DNA of 34,699 nt, from the NCBI GenBank assembly GCA_900315105.1, contig OMXX01000038.1, positions 1 through 34,699 on the forward strand, given 5' to 3'. The translations under genes and the position numbers were made by a program. The DNA comes from an uncultured Prevotellaceae bacterium (GTDB taxonomy: Bacteria; Bacteroidota; Bacteroidia; Bacteroidales; Bacteroidaceae). Position 1 is the stretch's first letter. Each line of letters opens with the position of its first letter. The notes below the pieces were generated by a model. The model did no database searches, was not told where the DNA came from, and saw only the letters and a program-made list of their open reading frames with translations. This document shows, in pieces, positions 7,532 to 16,397 of the stretch.

Positions 7532-7606
7532 TTTACCGCCATAATTTTAACGTTAAACATCAAACAAACGAATAATATAGTCCTTCCTTAACTTTTCCCA
7601 GTTTTC

Positions 7607-7638
7607 CTTGGCTGATTTGAGATTTTTGTTTACTTTTG
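7607..7638 (+). promoter_or_regulatory. Promoter P2 (shared module) for the 7670 operon
   Basis: CTTG (7607-7610), a 20-base spacer and TACTTTTG (7631-7638). The region TTTTCCTTGG ... GATTTTTGTTTACTTTTGCA nearly repeats P1 and P3. The ATG follows 31 bases after the box. Confidence 0.75.
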
Positions 7639-7669
7639 CATGACATAAGTTCCAATAGTCCGACAAAAA

Positions 7670-7948
7670 ATGGAAATAAACTATAATCAGTATGTTATCA
7701 CGACAAAATATGTCATAAATAACAACTCACCAATCATTAGAGTTATGCACGAAGAAGATGGAGATTGGCAATTTCTTGGAAAAGAAGAGAATCTTAGCGA
7801 ATCGGATGCCTTTGTCCTTTCTTTAGAGGAAATCCTATGCTTAGACAATACCCTTCAAGACGTGTTATCCCTACCTTTAGGAAAGCAAGCATACCGAACA
7901 AGTCCCAAAGACAATTGGATTGTTTGTGATATAGATGATGAAAATTAG
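7670..7948 (+). CDS. Small acidic cytoplasmic protein, possibly immunity-like
   Basis: A 92-residue protein without signal peptide or membrane segment. The middle HEEDGDWQFLG followed by an acidic stretch, SLEEILCLDN and LSLPLGKQAYR recalls small single-domain proteins (DUF2185-like) found near toxin loci, but I cannot assign it firmly. It has its own shared-module promoter and is followed 12 bases later by a lipoprotein gene, so the two probably form an operon. It is AT-rich, like the other small genes here. Confidence 0.65.
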   Translation: MEINYNQYVITTKYVINNNSPIIRVMHEEDGDWQFLGKEENLSESDAFVLSLEEILCLDNTLQDVLSLPLGKQAYRTSPKDNWIVCDIDDEN

Positions 7949-7960
7949 AATGATATAATC

Positions 7961-8422
7961 ATGAAATTAACGAGAATAATAGCCATAATAGTAGCAGTTA
8001 TCACGATAGGATGTAGCTCAAATCGTACCATATCGTATGGTGCTGATATTGGTGATTCTATATTTGTATATATACGAGACTATCCTTCTGATGTTTCCAA
8101 AACACATACTGGTGGTATTTCTGTATATTATAATCATTGGGATTTTCCATACTTATATTATATGGAGAATGACAGTATAAAATACCAAGATGACTTTGAT
8201 GTATTTGAAAAATGTCAAATAAAAAGATCAAAAAATAAACTTACAATCATAAAAAACATTCAAAGTTCAGAGTTGTTCAGGCAAGAAGGTCTTGATAGCG
8301 TTGTACTTCACAAAGTCAGTAATTCCTATATAGATGACAGACATAAAAGAAAATACATACGGAAAGGACACTTTTACGATTATTATCTACAATGGGAAAA
8401 ACAAAATGAGTCCCCTAAATAA
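7961..8422 (+). CDS. Hypothetical lipoprotein
   Basis: A 153-residue protein with an N-terminal type II signal peptide: basic MKLTR, hydrophobic IIAIIVAVITI, then a lipobox ending in GC at residue 18 with SSNR after it. The mature part has many aromatic and charged residues and no motif I recognise. It is the second gene of the pair started by the promoter at 7607. The stop is followed within 50 bases by a family A repeat. The start ATG at 7961 is supported by the signal peptide. Confidence 0.65.
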   Translation: MKLTRIIAIIVAVITIGCSSNRTISYGADIGDSIFVYIRDYPSDVSKTHTGGISVYYNHWDFPYLYYMENDSIKYQDDFDVFEKCQIKRSKNKLTIIKNIQSSELFRQEGLDSVVLHKVSNSYIDDRHKRKYIRKGHFYDYYLQWEKQNESPK

Positions 8423-8470
8423 TCCGTTTTATATAAAAGGCGGAATGAAAAGTATAAAAAAAACATATAT

Positions 8471-8711
8471 TAACGCCAGTTCGATGAATTTAAGACTGCG
8501 AGGGCTGAAAGCCCGACATCTAATAGGGCAGTCCGTAAGGGCTGTTATTAGGTAGATGCGTGATTAAAGGAGCGCTGTAAGTGCGACACCTGAAGACTTT
8601 AGATGCCGGTCCTACAGACCTCATCCCTATAATATCGGCAAATATAACAGCCCTTACGGACTGCCCTGTTAGGTGTCGCTCCTTCAGAGCTAATCCGTCG
8701 AACTTACATTA
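8471..8711. repeat. Degenerate family A element
   Basis: The ends are TAACGCCAGTTCGATGAATT (8471-8490) and AATCCGTCGAACTTACATTA (8692-8711), worn versions of the family A terminal repeat. Inside, GGGCTGAAAGCCCGACATC and TAATAGGGCAGTCCGTAAGG pair with TTACGGACTGCCCTGTTAGG further right. It is inverted relative to the copy at 33613. It lies between convergent gene ends (lipoprotein and tamL). Confidence 0.7.
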
Positions 8712-8744
8712 CTTTAGGGGTGTTCATCTTCTGTTAATATTCCC

Positions 8745-8875
8745 TTGTCCCTCCGAACCAAACTCGGTGTAACTCCGCTCTAAAATAGTATCTTCACCGA
8801 CTTTGCACCGACTTTGCACCGACTTTGGTACGGAGGTAGAGCGAAGGATCATAGGAGGAACGACGGAGGGAAATG
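8745..8875. repeat. Family B repeat with three 11-bp tandem units
   Basis: The right half holds CACCGACTTTG repeated three times in tandem (8793-8825) and then GTACGGAGG; the left half has CCTCCGAACCAAACTCGGTG. The same 11-mer is triplicated in the reverse orientation at 17940-18090. It lies 34 bases after a family A element and runs up to the tamL stop. Confidence 0.7.
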
Positions 8876-8879
8876 CTTC

Positions 8880-11369
8880 TTAGAACGGATATCCGATGGC
8901 GAAGTTCAGACATTGGCTTTTGGAGAAGCGAGAGAAGTTGAAATATCCACTCTTGGAGTCATAGCGCGGGTCGTGTACGACGAAGCCCCAGTCAATTCGC
9001 AGGACGAAGAAATCAAGGTCGTATCTGATACCCACACCAGCACCTACGGCAAAGTCGGTAAGGAACTTGCTTGCATCAAATTTCTTGCCTACTCCATCGC
9101 CAAGAATATCATATTCTATGGATTTCTTTGCATCGCTAAATGTCCATACATTTCCTGCATCCACGAAAAGAGCACCATAGAGAGAACCGAACAGACGAGG
9201 GCGGTATTCAAGATTGAGAACGCATTTCAAGTCACCCACGTTTGATACATACTGATAGTTTCTCAAAGAATCAGGCAAGGAAGACCTTCCCGGTCCTACG
9301 GATCTTGCAGAGAATGCCCTTATGGAGTTTGCGCCACCCACATAGTAACGCTCGGAATATGGCGCTAAGGTAGAATTGCCGTAGCATTTCAACACGCCAA
9401 GCTGAGCATGAGCCACAACAGACGAATGTTCGTCGAGCATCCACGTCTTTCGCCAATCCACATCAAACTTCAGGAACTGCGAGAAAGGAGTCTTGAAACA
9501 GGTCTTGTCCTTCTCGTTCCAGCTTCTTCCCAGAAGGGCATAGCCAAGAGCGATGAGGTTGGAGGACTCTGTTATCGTGGCTGAAAGATAGATCGGATTA
9601 TGATAGTTGGAAGGTGAGGTATATTTGTAGTTATACTTCATCTTCATAAGGTAATAATCGTTCATGGATGCAAGGAGCACAGGCGATTTCTTCACCTTCT
9701 CGTTATAGTCCTCAGACACCTCCGCCAGTCGGTCGTACTCCACGATGAGAGGCGAGAACTGATGTACGGATTGCGAAGCCGGCTGTATGGTATATGCAAG
9801 TTCCCCGGAAAGAATATGCCTTCTGAAGAATCCGCTTCGGTTGATAGTCTCACGAGCCACGGTTATCATAGTAGAAGGGGTATTCATCCAGCGACGACGA
9901 TGTTTCTTCAAAAACGTCGGCATAAGGAGTCGTGGCATTGTCAAGGTCATATCGCCCGAAATCTCATAGTTAGCACCATTATCGCCACTACCTCCTGTCT
10001 GGAACTCATAGCTTCCTGCCAGATTGAAGCCCAAGACCTCACCTCCACGGAAAGCGTTTCTCTTTGCAAAGCCAAGACTCGCACCCGGGCCCATTCTACC
10101 CGATGTCTTTCCAAGATAGTTAGCCTGAAGGGTTACATCGTATGGCTTGTCGAGGATACAGTTCACCGTCATATCAAGAATACCAGCTCCACGGCGTTCC
10201 TGGCCGTCACGGGTTAGCGACCTTACGGTATCAGGAACTGTCAAAACTGTTCCGTCAGGTCTTAGTTTCTTCTTGAACTCAATACTCGTACTTGCATATA
10301 CGCCCTGACCTATGAAACGGTTCAAGGACTCCTCGTAGAGGTCCTGAGAATAGAGTTCGCCAGAGCGGAGCTTCATATCAGAAAAAATCACACGACCACG
10401 AATAGGCGATTTCTTGCCATGAAAGTGCAGGGTGACATGACGACGGCTGGTAGAATCGGTTAGCTGTTCCTGATTCTGTCTGCGAATATTCACGTCAATC
10501 TTGCCAATCATCCATTTCCTGGTAGCATCATCGGGGAGAGAGTCAACCATGTGAACCTGAAGCTGCACCTTTTCAGGCACTTTCACGGTATCAGCAAGAT
10601 ATGAGGTATATGACTGATTGTAATAGTAATAGCCATGATTTCGGAAGATGGAGGCTATGCGTGAACGCTCGGCATCAAGAGCAGCGACATCAAACGGATC
10701 ACCAACCTTTATCTTCGGCTTGTCGGCAAGAATGAGGTTTACGGCATCCTGCGGGAAGTTATGATAGCTGATCGTATCAATAGTGTATAGCGGTCCCATA
10801 TCCACGGTATATGCCACCTTCGCCGTTCGAGGACGTGCCACGGTATCGGTTTTCGTTGTCTTTGCCTTGCCATACACTATGTCATAATCCACATTTCCAC
10901 GGAAATAGCCATGATTCTGGAGCACGTTCTCGGCAACAGACACGCGAAGCTCAGGGTTCACATTACCCATAAGCACAGGCGCCTTACCGAATGTCTTGCC
11001 CATCCACTTTGCAAAACCGCTTTTCTTTCCCTCGCAGGCATTATGAATCCAAAGGGCGTAAGGAATGGTGCGATAGTAAGAAGAACCGAACAGGGCACCG
11101 TTAGGAGCGGTTGCAAGAGCCGCCTCCACTTCTGCCTGTGTCTCAATGAAATGCTCGCTGTTATCATGATTCTGATAGTCGATAGGCTTCAATCCTGTGA
11201 ATAGCTGTTCGCCCGGCTCAAGGTGGGTTGAGCAGGAAGCGAGAAGAAGGAGAAAGAGGACAACGGCCTCTCCCCCCGCCCTCCCCCGTAGGGAGGGAGC
11301 CGGAAGGCGGAGGGGGAAGTTAATAAGAACCCCGAAAACGCGTTCTATATATTTCCAAATATTATTCAT
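8880..11369 (-). CDS. tamL: Translocation and assembly module lipoprotein TamL (Omp85/BamA family)
   Basis: An 829-residue outer-membrane protein. I chose the ATG at 11369 (MNNIWKYIER); a TTG three codons earlier is less likely. A type II signal peptide ends in LLASCS with Cys46, giving the lipidated TamA form typical of Bacteroidetes. POTRA-like segments follow in the N-terminal half, then a C-terminal beta-barrel ending in a terminal aromatic (NFAIGYPF) as expected for a BAM substrate. TamL partners TamB in moving outer-membrane proteins or lipids across the periplasm. The start lies 13 bases after the tamB stop. Oddity: residues about 22-36 (LPAPSLRGRAGGEAV) are encoded by a GC-rich palindromic repeat placed inside the signal peptide. 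Confidence 0.87.
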   Translation of the reverse strand: MNNIWKYIERVFGVLINFPLRLPAPSLRGRAGGEAVVLFLLLLASCSTHLEPGEQLFTGLKPIDYQNHDNSEHFIETQAEVEAALATAPNGALFGSSYYRTIPYALWIHNACEGKKSGFAKWMGKTFGKAPVLMGNVNPELRVSVAENVLQNHGYFRGNVDYDIVYGKAKTTKTDTVARPRTAKVAYTVDMGPLYTIDTISYHNFPQDAVNLILADKPKIKVGDPFDVAALDAERSRIASIFRNHGYYYYNQSYTSYLADTVKVPEKVQLQVHMVDSLPDDATRKWMIGKIDVNIRRQNQEQLTDSTSRRHVTLHFHGKKSPIRGRVIFSDMKLRSGELYSQDLYEESLNRFIGQGVYASTSIEFKKKLRPDGTVLTVPDTVRSLTRDGQERRGAGILDMTVNCILDKPYDVTLQANYLGKTSGRMGPGASLGFAKRNAFRGGEVLGFNLAGSYEFQTGGSGDNGANYEISGDMTLTMPRLLMPTFLKKHRRRWMNTPSTMITVARETINRSGFFRRHILSGELAYTIQPASQSVHQFSPLIVEYDRLAEVSEDYNEKVKKSPVLLASMNDYYLMKMKYNYKYTSPSNYHNPIYLSATITESSNLIALGYALLGRSWNEKDKTCFKTPFSQFLKFDVDWRKTWMLDEHSSVVAHAQLGVLKCYGNSTLAPYSERYYVGGANSIRAFSARSVGPGRSSLPDSLRNYQYVSNVGDLKCVLNLEYRPRLFGSLYGALFVDAGNVWTFSDAKKSIEYDILGDGVGKKFDASKFLTDFAVGAGVGIRYDLDFFVLRIDWGFVVHDPRYDSKSGYFNFSRFSKSQCLNFAIGYPF
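11265..11316. repeat. GC-rich palindromic repeat (family E) inside tamL signal peptide
   Basis: GGCCTCTCCCCCCGCCCTCC with CCGTAGGGAGGGAGCCGGA after it. The same text recurs, inverted, at 11466-11506 and twice at 16691-16835. Here it is translated in frame on the minus strand as part of the tamL signal peptide. Confidence 0.8.
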
Positions 11370-11382
11370 TTGAATCAACTAT

Positions 11383-14300
11383 CTATTTTACTCCTTCAGC
11401 CTTTACACTATCTACTTTTACACTATCAACACCAAACTTAACTCCATTCACTTCTCCCTGTCGCGCTCCGGCTCCCTCCCTACGGGGGAGGGCGGGGGGA
11501 GAGGCCACGTTTCCTAGCCTCCTCCTCATCTCCAAATTCTTATCACCAAACTGGAAGATATCCCTGAAATTCTGCAACTTACGTTTCCACATATAACCGG
11601 CGCCATACTGACCTACATAGCCTTCGAGGAAATCATATACGGCACGTTTGTAGAAGAGCTGGAGATACTGGTTGGAGATATCGGAGGTGCGATACTGGAG
11701 TTCCACATTATCAAAGAACGTATTGTTCTGACCGCTTACATCAGAGCCTGTGGATATCTTTCCACCTACAGAAACAGAAAGGCGGTTGTTCCAGAAACGC
11801 TTTGCGAACTTGAACGAGTAGTCGGTATGCATCCTACCTGTCTCGTCAGAGCTTGTCTCCATACCTACGGAGAGGTCGAGAGTGCGGAGGGCAGAGCCGG
11901 CTATCTGGTTGATTTCCTGTTGCAGGAATGAGCTGAGAGCCGAGTTCATGGTGAAACTTGAGGTGTTGTTCTCCGTGAGATACATACCCGTGGTGAGCAT
12001 CGTCACGGCACGTTTTCCGCGTTCCTCAAGCGTCAGCATACTGAGTTCATCACTAACGTATGAATCTTCCGGAGCCTCAATGACGAACTCAAGTCCCATA
12101 TCTTGAAGAGTCTTTGAGAGTACCACGCCACACTCGAAGAGTACGGATTTTTTCACGCCGTTCTCCTCCACCATGGCCTTGTTCTTCTCCTTCGCCGTGA
12201 TGCTAAGACGAGGATTCATGATATCGCCCGTAAACTCAATATACGAGTCAGGGGATATCTCGAATGTCTTCAGAGGAATTACAGGCAGAGAATACTTCAT
12301 CTCACCTGATGATATGGTGTATCTTCCTGTCATTGAGATATCACCACCTATATATTTCATTCTGAGACTTCCGCCTCCGAGGATGTCAAGGTAGTTGGTG
12401 TGGTTGGTGTTGAGCCAGCAAGTAACATGGGCACCTTCCTGAACAGTAACCGACAGATCGACAGACATACCATCCACCTCCGGACGATTCACAACCAAAG
12501 GCTCATCGCCTGAGAAGTCGGTAAACGTTACGAGTTCCTTTAGGCGGTTATCGGTTGTGATAGGAGAATCACGGAGGATATAATAAAGGTCGCTCTTTGA
12601 GAGTACGGTGAGATTACCCCTTACCTTCAGTTCTGAAAGCTCGCCGTTTATCCTTCCGAAGAAGTTCACGTAGCCCTTACCATAAGCCTCAGAGCGACGG
12701 CTTTCCTTCGCATCAATAAGCAGGAAGTCCCTCGCACGCATACGCATGTTCAGGCTGATATGATCAAGGTCGGAGAAGTCTATATCACCCATTATCACGA
12801 GTGGCTGATCGTTATTGGCATACATCTGGAAGTTTTCAAGCAAGAGTTTTGAATTGGTGATGCGAACTGGGTCGTCATCAAACTTCATCGTTATGCCGTA
12901 AGGAACAGAAATGAGAGAGGCCCCCTGCAAGTAGATATCACCATTAACAACAGGCTTTAAAACAGAACCGCGTACCGTGAGCTGTCCTTCGCCTGTTCCC
13001 TCAAGACCTATGATCTGATCTGGCACGAAACCGTTGGCTATATTCAACGGCAGTTGCTGCATGTTCACGTCAAGGTCGATGCCTCCACCTTCCTCAACAT
13101 ATTCCTCTGGATTATAGCCACCAACAACGGTAGCCACCTCCGTGCCGTCTTTCAGCAGGATTCCGTCAATATGGTGAGTACCGTCTTCCATAGGCATATA
13201 CACGAACTCGGAAGATATATTACCTATGCCGCAGTTCTCATATACAAGGTCCTTGAATTCCACAGAACTTGAAACGGAGAGATCATTCGGTGTCTGTATG
13301 ACGTGGAAGTCACCATCCATAATACCACCCATCTGAGGCATGTAAGGAATTACAGACACAATCTCGGCAAGATTAAATCTGTGCAAAGAGAGCGTCACAT
13401 CCTGAAGAGCCTCAAGATTATCATCATCCGTATATACCAGCAAACCCATGCCGTCGGCAGATTTCAGTTTAAGGTCGGCAGAGAGTCGCATATTTGGCGA
13501 GAAAAGGATATAGTTATCAGAATTTACGCTGAACGGCTTATATCCAAGCACATGTTTCCTGTCCTCAAGTGAGATGCGGATACCTCGTGTTTCCATCACG
13601 GCAAGAGCGCCTAAATCAAGGATTCTCTGCTTTCGGGCATCGTCGATTATCAGGTCAACTGATGTTCCGTTTGGAAGGAGAGAGCCTTTTGCCTGAGCCG
13701 TGAACACATACTGCGGATTATCCTTGCCGTTCTCCACATCCACCTTATATCTGATCTGTTCAGAATCTGAAGTGAGGACAGCCTTTATCCTATCAAGTTG
13801 CAAGGACTCTGTTTTAAGCGTATCAATAGTCATCTCACCATTGATACCAGTAACAGGTGAGATTCTGAAATCTGCAAGAACCTGCTTCACGCCTATGTCG
13901 AATCGCTTCATAGCATCTGCCACAGGATTATCCCTGCCAAGTGACAGATAGACCTTACCCTGAGGCAACTTACTACGGATATCCTTCTCACTAATGATAC
14001 GTTTCTCCCATTGACGCATTACCTCTTCCATCAATACATCAGAAACCTTCATCAGTTTCTTGTAGCCACCACTAAGGTCGGCTTTCAAGTGGAAGTCTCC
14101 GCAATCTGCTACGGCATGGGTAGTGTCAGTACGTGTAAGGAGGTCGATGGTCATATCATCCGGACGATATGCCTGCACAGAGTCTATGATTGTAAGGTCG
14201 CTCAGATTTCCCACCACCTTATAGTACTCGTCCATATCGGTGGCCAAATCAAGATGAGCACAACCGGCAATAGTCAAAGGAGCCTCTGCAAGATAGAGGC

Positions 14301-16185
14301 GATAGAGGTCGGCCTTGTTAAGTTCCGTGGTTATCGTAGCATCCACCTTCTTGCTAAGAAGGGCATCAAAACCGATAGTTCCGTCAAGAAGCGGATTCCT
14401 TGAAACAACCGTTGCATGAGCCTTGCCGCCAGACAAGTCTGCATCAAGCTTCATATTGTTGAGATTCCACTTGCTATATGCGAAATTAGTCACGGAAGCC
14501 TTAGCATTTATCTTGGTGCGAGGCGAGAACACATCAGTTCCCACGCCAGTAACATCAGCCTTGCCTGTGAAGCCGCCAAGTCCCATGCCCTTCACAAAGT
14601 GTCCCAAATGTAATCCGTCGGCCTTCAAATTGGCTTTGTAGGCCATTGCCTTTGCATTGAAGTTAGCCTTACCGCTCAAAGAGCCCTTACCCTCAGTAGC
14701 GCGGAAATCAACATCATATATCTGACCTCTTATCTTCGCATCAGCCACGGCATGAACGGCAGGTATGCCTATCATCTTCGCCGTACTCTTGTCGAGCATG
14801 GTCTTCACAAAGTCGAGGTTATAGGTCTGGGCATCAAGATGAACATCGGATACGAGTTTGTTCACATCCATGAACTTCTCCGCATATCCGTCAGCTTTCA
14901 CGAGGAATGCCCCCGGAAGCTGAGCGTATGCGCTCTTGATATCCACACGGTTCATATTGCCATTGGCAGAAAGCTTGATGGCAAGCGGTTTCCTCGGCCA
15001 TTGATCCATGAACGGTTTCGGCATATCGCCCATACCCATTCCGAGCAATATATCCTCACTTCCGAGTGAGGCATCGGCATCCACATACACCTTACCCGGA
15101 TTGATAGAATCCATCACGTTAAGGTCAACAATGGCATTTGCCTTCAGCGTTGAGGTTGCAATATCAGCATTAACGTCACGATTGAGGGCAAGGTCGAAAT
15201 CGGTCGTGAGTTTAAGGGAATCCATAGCAAGATTTCCCGTCAGGGACTTCACCCCGATACCGCATCTCTCCATCATCTGGCATTGCCTTATCCTCAGACT
15301 CATCTCCATGGCATTCACCGAGTCCTTGGCTGCAAGGAAACGCAGGGAGTCTATGCCCAACCCGATATTCGTGAGCGCTATATGGTTAGCATCCAGTCCT
15401 TTAAGGCGAGGCTCAAAGTTGTTGTCATAATATATTGCGCCTTTCTGCCAATCCAAAGATGCGAGACTATACTCTCCCTTGAATAAATCGAAGAACCCCT
15501 GCTTTGCACTCACCTTGCCAAGCACAGCCTTAAACTGAAGCGTATCGCCCGGCATGTGTATCGTAGCATCTGAGTTTTCAATAGCCAACTCCTCGGCACT
15601 TATCTTCCAGAATGTCTCGCTCTTCGTTGTATCTTCAGGAACGGTATCGCTTAGCTCCACGTTTATATGGGCATCAGCAAGATAAATCTTAGCAAGATCA
15701 ACCGTCTCTTTTCCGAGGTCTATATTCGCAGGACTATTTTTCTTCTCCCTCCCTTGGGGAGGGTCGGGGTAGGTCAAACTCAATTCCCCTACTCTACCTT
15801 TCACCCTCGCCTCATGCACAAGGTTGGCGGTATTCATCTTCAGCTCATAGATGTCAAGCTGGTCAATATTCACCTGACTATCAAAAAGAGGCAACAACTG
15901 CACATCCACCACAGCCCTTTTCAGATCGGCTATAGTATCCTTACATTGAGGTAAAGAATCATTCTGCTGAATAACCTTCACGCCGTCCACCCCGAGATTG
16001 AGCGGGAAGACGAGGCAAACGCGCTCCACGCTGACCTCCATTCCCATCTCCTTAGAAGCATAGGCAGCAACGGTCTTTACCGCCCAGTTCTGAATAGGTG
16101 GAAGATAGAGTGCAACGGCAAGAAGCACGATTAAAATGAAGGGAGTGAGTACTATACCAATAGCCCACTTCATGTATTTATTCAT
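11383..16185 (-). CDS. tamB: Translocation and assembly module protein TamB
   Basis: A 1600-residue protein. The start is the ATG at 16185 (MNKYMKWAIG), because the promoter (16209-16239) places transcription downstream of the earlier ATG at 16233. One N-terminal membrane anchor (residues about 6-28) precedes a very long periplasmic region of repetitive beta-strands, the AsmA-like/TamB fold that makes a hydrophobic groove bridging the two membranes. The DUF490/TamB C-terminal domain lies in roughly the last 450 residues. It is upstream of tamL in the same operon. Oddities: residues about 138-153 (TYPDPPQGREKKNSPA) look repeat-derived, and the last 40 residues are encoded by a family E repeat plus short GTGTAAA-like repeats (VDSVKVDSVKAEGVK). 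Confidence 0.88.
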   Translation of the reverse strand: MNKYMKWAIGIVLTPFILIVLLAVALYLPPIQNWAVKTVAAYASKEMGMEVSVERVCLVFPLNLGVDGVKVIQQNDSLPQCKDTIADLKRAVVDVQLLPLFDSQVNIDQLDIYELKMNTANLVHEARVKGRVGELSLTYPDPPQGREKKNSPANIDLGKETVDLAKIYLADAHINVELSDTVPEDTTKSETFWKISAEELAIENSDATIHMPGDTLQFKAVLGKVSAKQGFFDLFKGEYSLASLDWQKGAIYYDNNFEPRLKGLDANHIALTNIGLGIDSLRFLAAKDSVNAMEMSLRIRQCQMMERCGIGVKSLTGNLAMDSLKLTTDFDLALNRDVNADIATSTLKANAIVDLNVMDSINPGKVYVDADASLGSEDILLGMGMGDMPKPFMDQWPRKPLAIKLSANGNMNRVDIKSAYAQLPGAFLVKADGYAEKFMDVNKLVSDVHLDAQTYNLDFVKTMLDKSTAKMIGIPAVHAVADAKIRGQIYDVDFRATEGKGSLSGKANFNAKAMAYKANLKADGLHLGHFVKGMGLGGFTGKADVTGVGTDVFSPRTKINAKASVTNFAYSKWNLNNMKLDADLSGGKAHATVVSRNPLLDGTIGFDALLSKKVDATITTELNKADLYRLYLAEAPLTIAGCAHLDLATDMDEYYKVVGNLSDLTIIDSVQAYRPDDMTIDLLTRTDTTHAVADCGDFHLKADLSGGYKKLMKVSDVLMEEVMRQWEKRIISEKDIRSKLPQGKVYLSLGRDNPVADAMKRFDIGVKQVLADFRISPVTGINGEMTIDTLKTESLQLDRIKAVLTSDSEQIRYKVDVENGKDNPQYVFTAQAKGSLLPNGTSVDLIIDDARKQRILDLGALAVMETRGIRISLEDRKHVLGYKPFSVNSDNYILFSPNMRLSADLKLKSADGMGLLVYTDDDNLEALQDVTLSLHRFNLAEIVSVIPYMPQMGGIMDGDFHVIQTPNDLSVSSSVEFKDLVYENCGIGNISSEFVYMPMEDGTHHIDGILLKDGTEVATVVGGYNPEEYVEEGGGIDLDVNMQQLPLNIANGFVPDQIIGLEGTGEGQLTVRGSVLKPVVNGDIYLQGASLISVPYGITMKFDDDPVRITNSKLLLENFQMYANNDQPLVIMGDIDFSDLDHISLNMRMRARDFLLIDAKESRRSEAYGKGYVNFFGRINGELSELKVRGNLTVLSKSDLYYILRDSPITTDNRLKELVTFTDFSGDEPLVVNRPEVDGMSVDLSVTVQEGAHVTCWLNTNHTNYLDILGGGSLRMKYIGGDISMTGRYTISSGEMKYSLPVIPLKTFEISPDSYIEFTGDIMNPRLSITAKEKNKAMVEENGVKKSVLFECGVVLSKTLQDMGLEFVIEAPEDSYVSDELSMLTLEERGKRAVTMLTTGMYLTENNTSSFTMNSALSSFLQQEINQIAGSALRTLDLSVGMETSSDETGRMHTDYSFKFAKRFWNNRLSVSVGGKISTGSDVSGQNNTFFDNVELQYRTSDISNQYLQLFYKRAVYDFLEGYVGQYGAGYMWKRKLQNFRDIFQFGDKNLEMRRRLGNVASPPALPRREGAGARQGEVNGVKFGVDSVKVDSVKAEGVK
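11466..11506. repeat. Family E repeat inside the tamB C-terminal tail
   Basis: CTCCGGCTCCCTCCCTACGG with GGGAGGGCGGGGGGAGAGGCC after it, the inverse of the copy at 11265. It is translated in frame as SPPALPRREGAGARQG near the end of TamB. The two copies flank the tamB-tamL junction and could pair in the mRNA around the tamL start. Confidence 0.8.
15737..15780. repeat. Small GC-rich palindrome inside tamB
   Basis: CTCCCTCCCTTGGGGAGGGTCGG forms a short palindrome and is translated on the minus strand as the low-complexity segment DPPQGREKK. It resembles family E in composition but is shorter and not identical. Confidence 0.45.
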
Positions 16186-16208
16186 AAGAATAATCTTTGA
16201 TTTGCCCA

Positions 16209-16239
16209 CAAAGATAATGCAAAATTTGCACACAACAAA
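16209..16239 (-). promoter_or_regulatory. Promoter of tamB-tamL
   Basis: On the minus strand TTTG (16239-16236), 19 bases, TATCTTTG (16216-16209). Transcription would start near 16202, 17 bases upstream of the chosen tamB ATG. It is divergent from the rluA-like promoter 20 bases away. Confidence 0.7.
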
Positions 16240-16258
16240 GACTTTTACATCTTTTTTC

Positions 16259-16289
16259 TTTGATATCCCGACAAAAACAAGTAACTTTG
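16259..16289 (+). promoter_or_regulatory. Promoter of the pseudouridine synthase gene
   Basis: TTTG (16259-16262), a 19-base spacer, then TAACTTTG (16282-16289). The transcript would begin at the heptad hairpin that starts at 16299. Confidence 0.7.
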
Positions 16290-16298
16290 CATCAAAAA

Positions 16299-16388
16299 GG
16301 TGTTGGGTGATGGGTGTTAGGTGATTGCGTATAGTATTTTTGCGAACATCAACAAACCACCATCACCTATCACCTAACACCCAACACC
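16299..16388 (+). repeat. Heptad inverted repeat forming the 5' leader
   Basis: The left arm (16299-16325) is built of GGTGTTG, GGTGATG, GGTGTTA, GGTGAT; the right arm (16362-16388) is ATCACCT twice followed by AACACCC and AACACC. The arms can pair almost fully over 27 bases. The right arm ends 9 bases before the ATG at 16398, so folding would crowd the translation start. Confidence 0.7.
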
Positions 16389-16397
16389 CAGAATATT

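Noticed and set aside
8334..8555. 73-codon plus-strand frame overlapping the lipoprotein gene end
   Set aside because: Half of it runs through a palindromic repeat and it overlaps a better-supported gene in another frame.
16233..16233. tamB start 16 codons upstream of the chosen one
   Set aside because: That ATG lies between the -33 and -7 boxes, upstream of the predicted transcript start.
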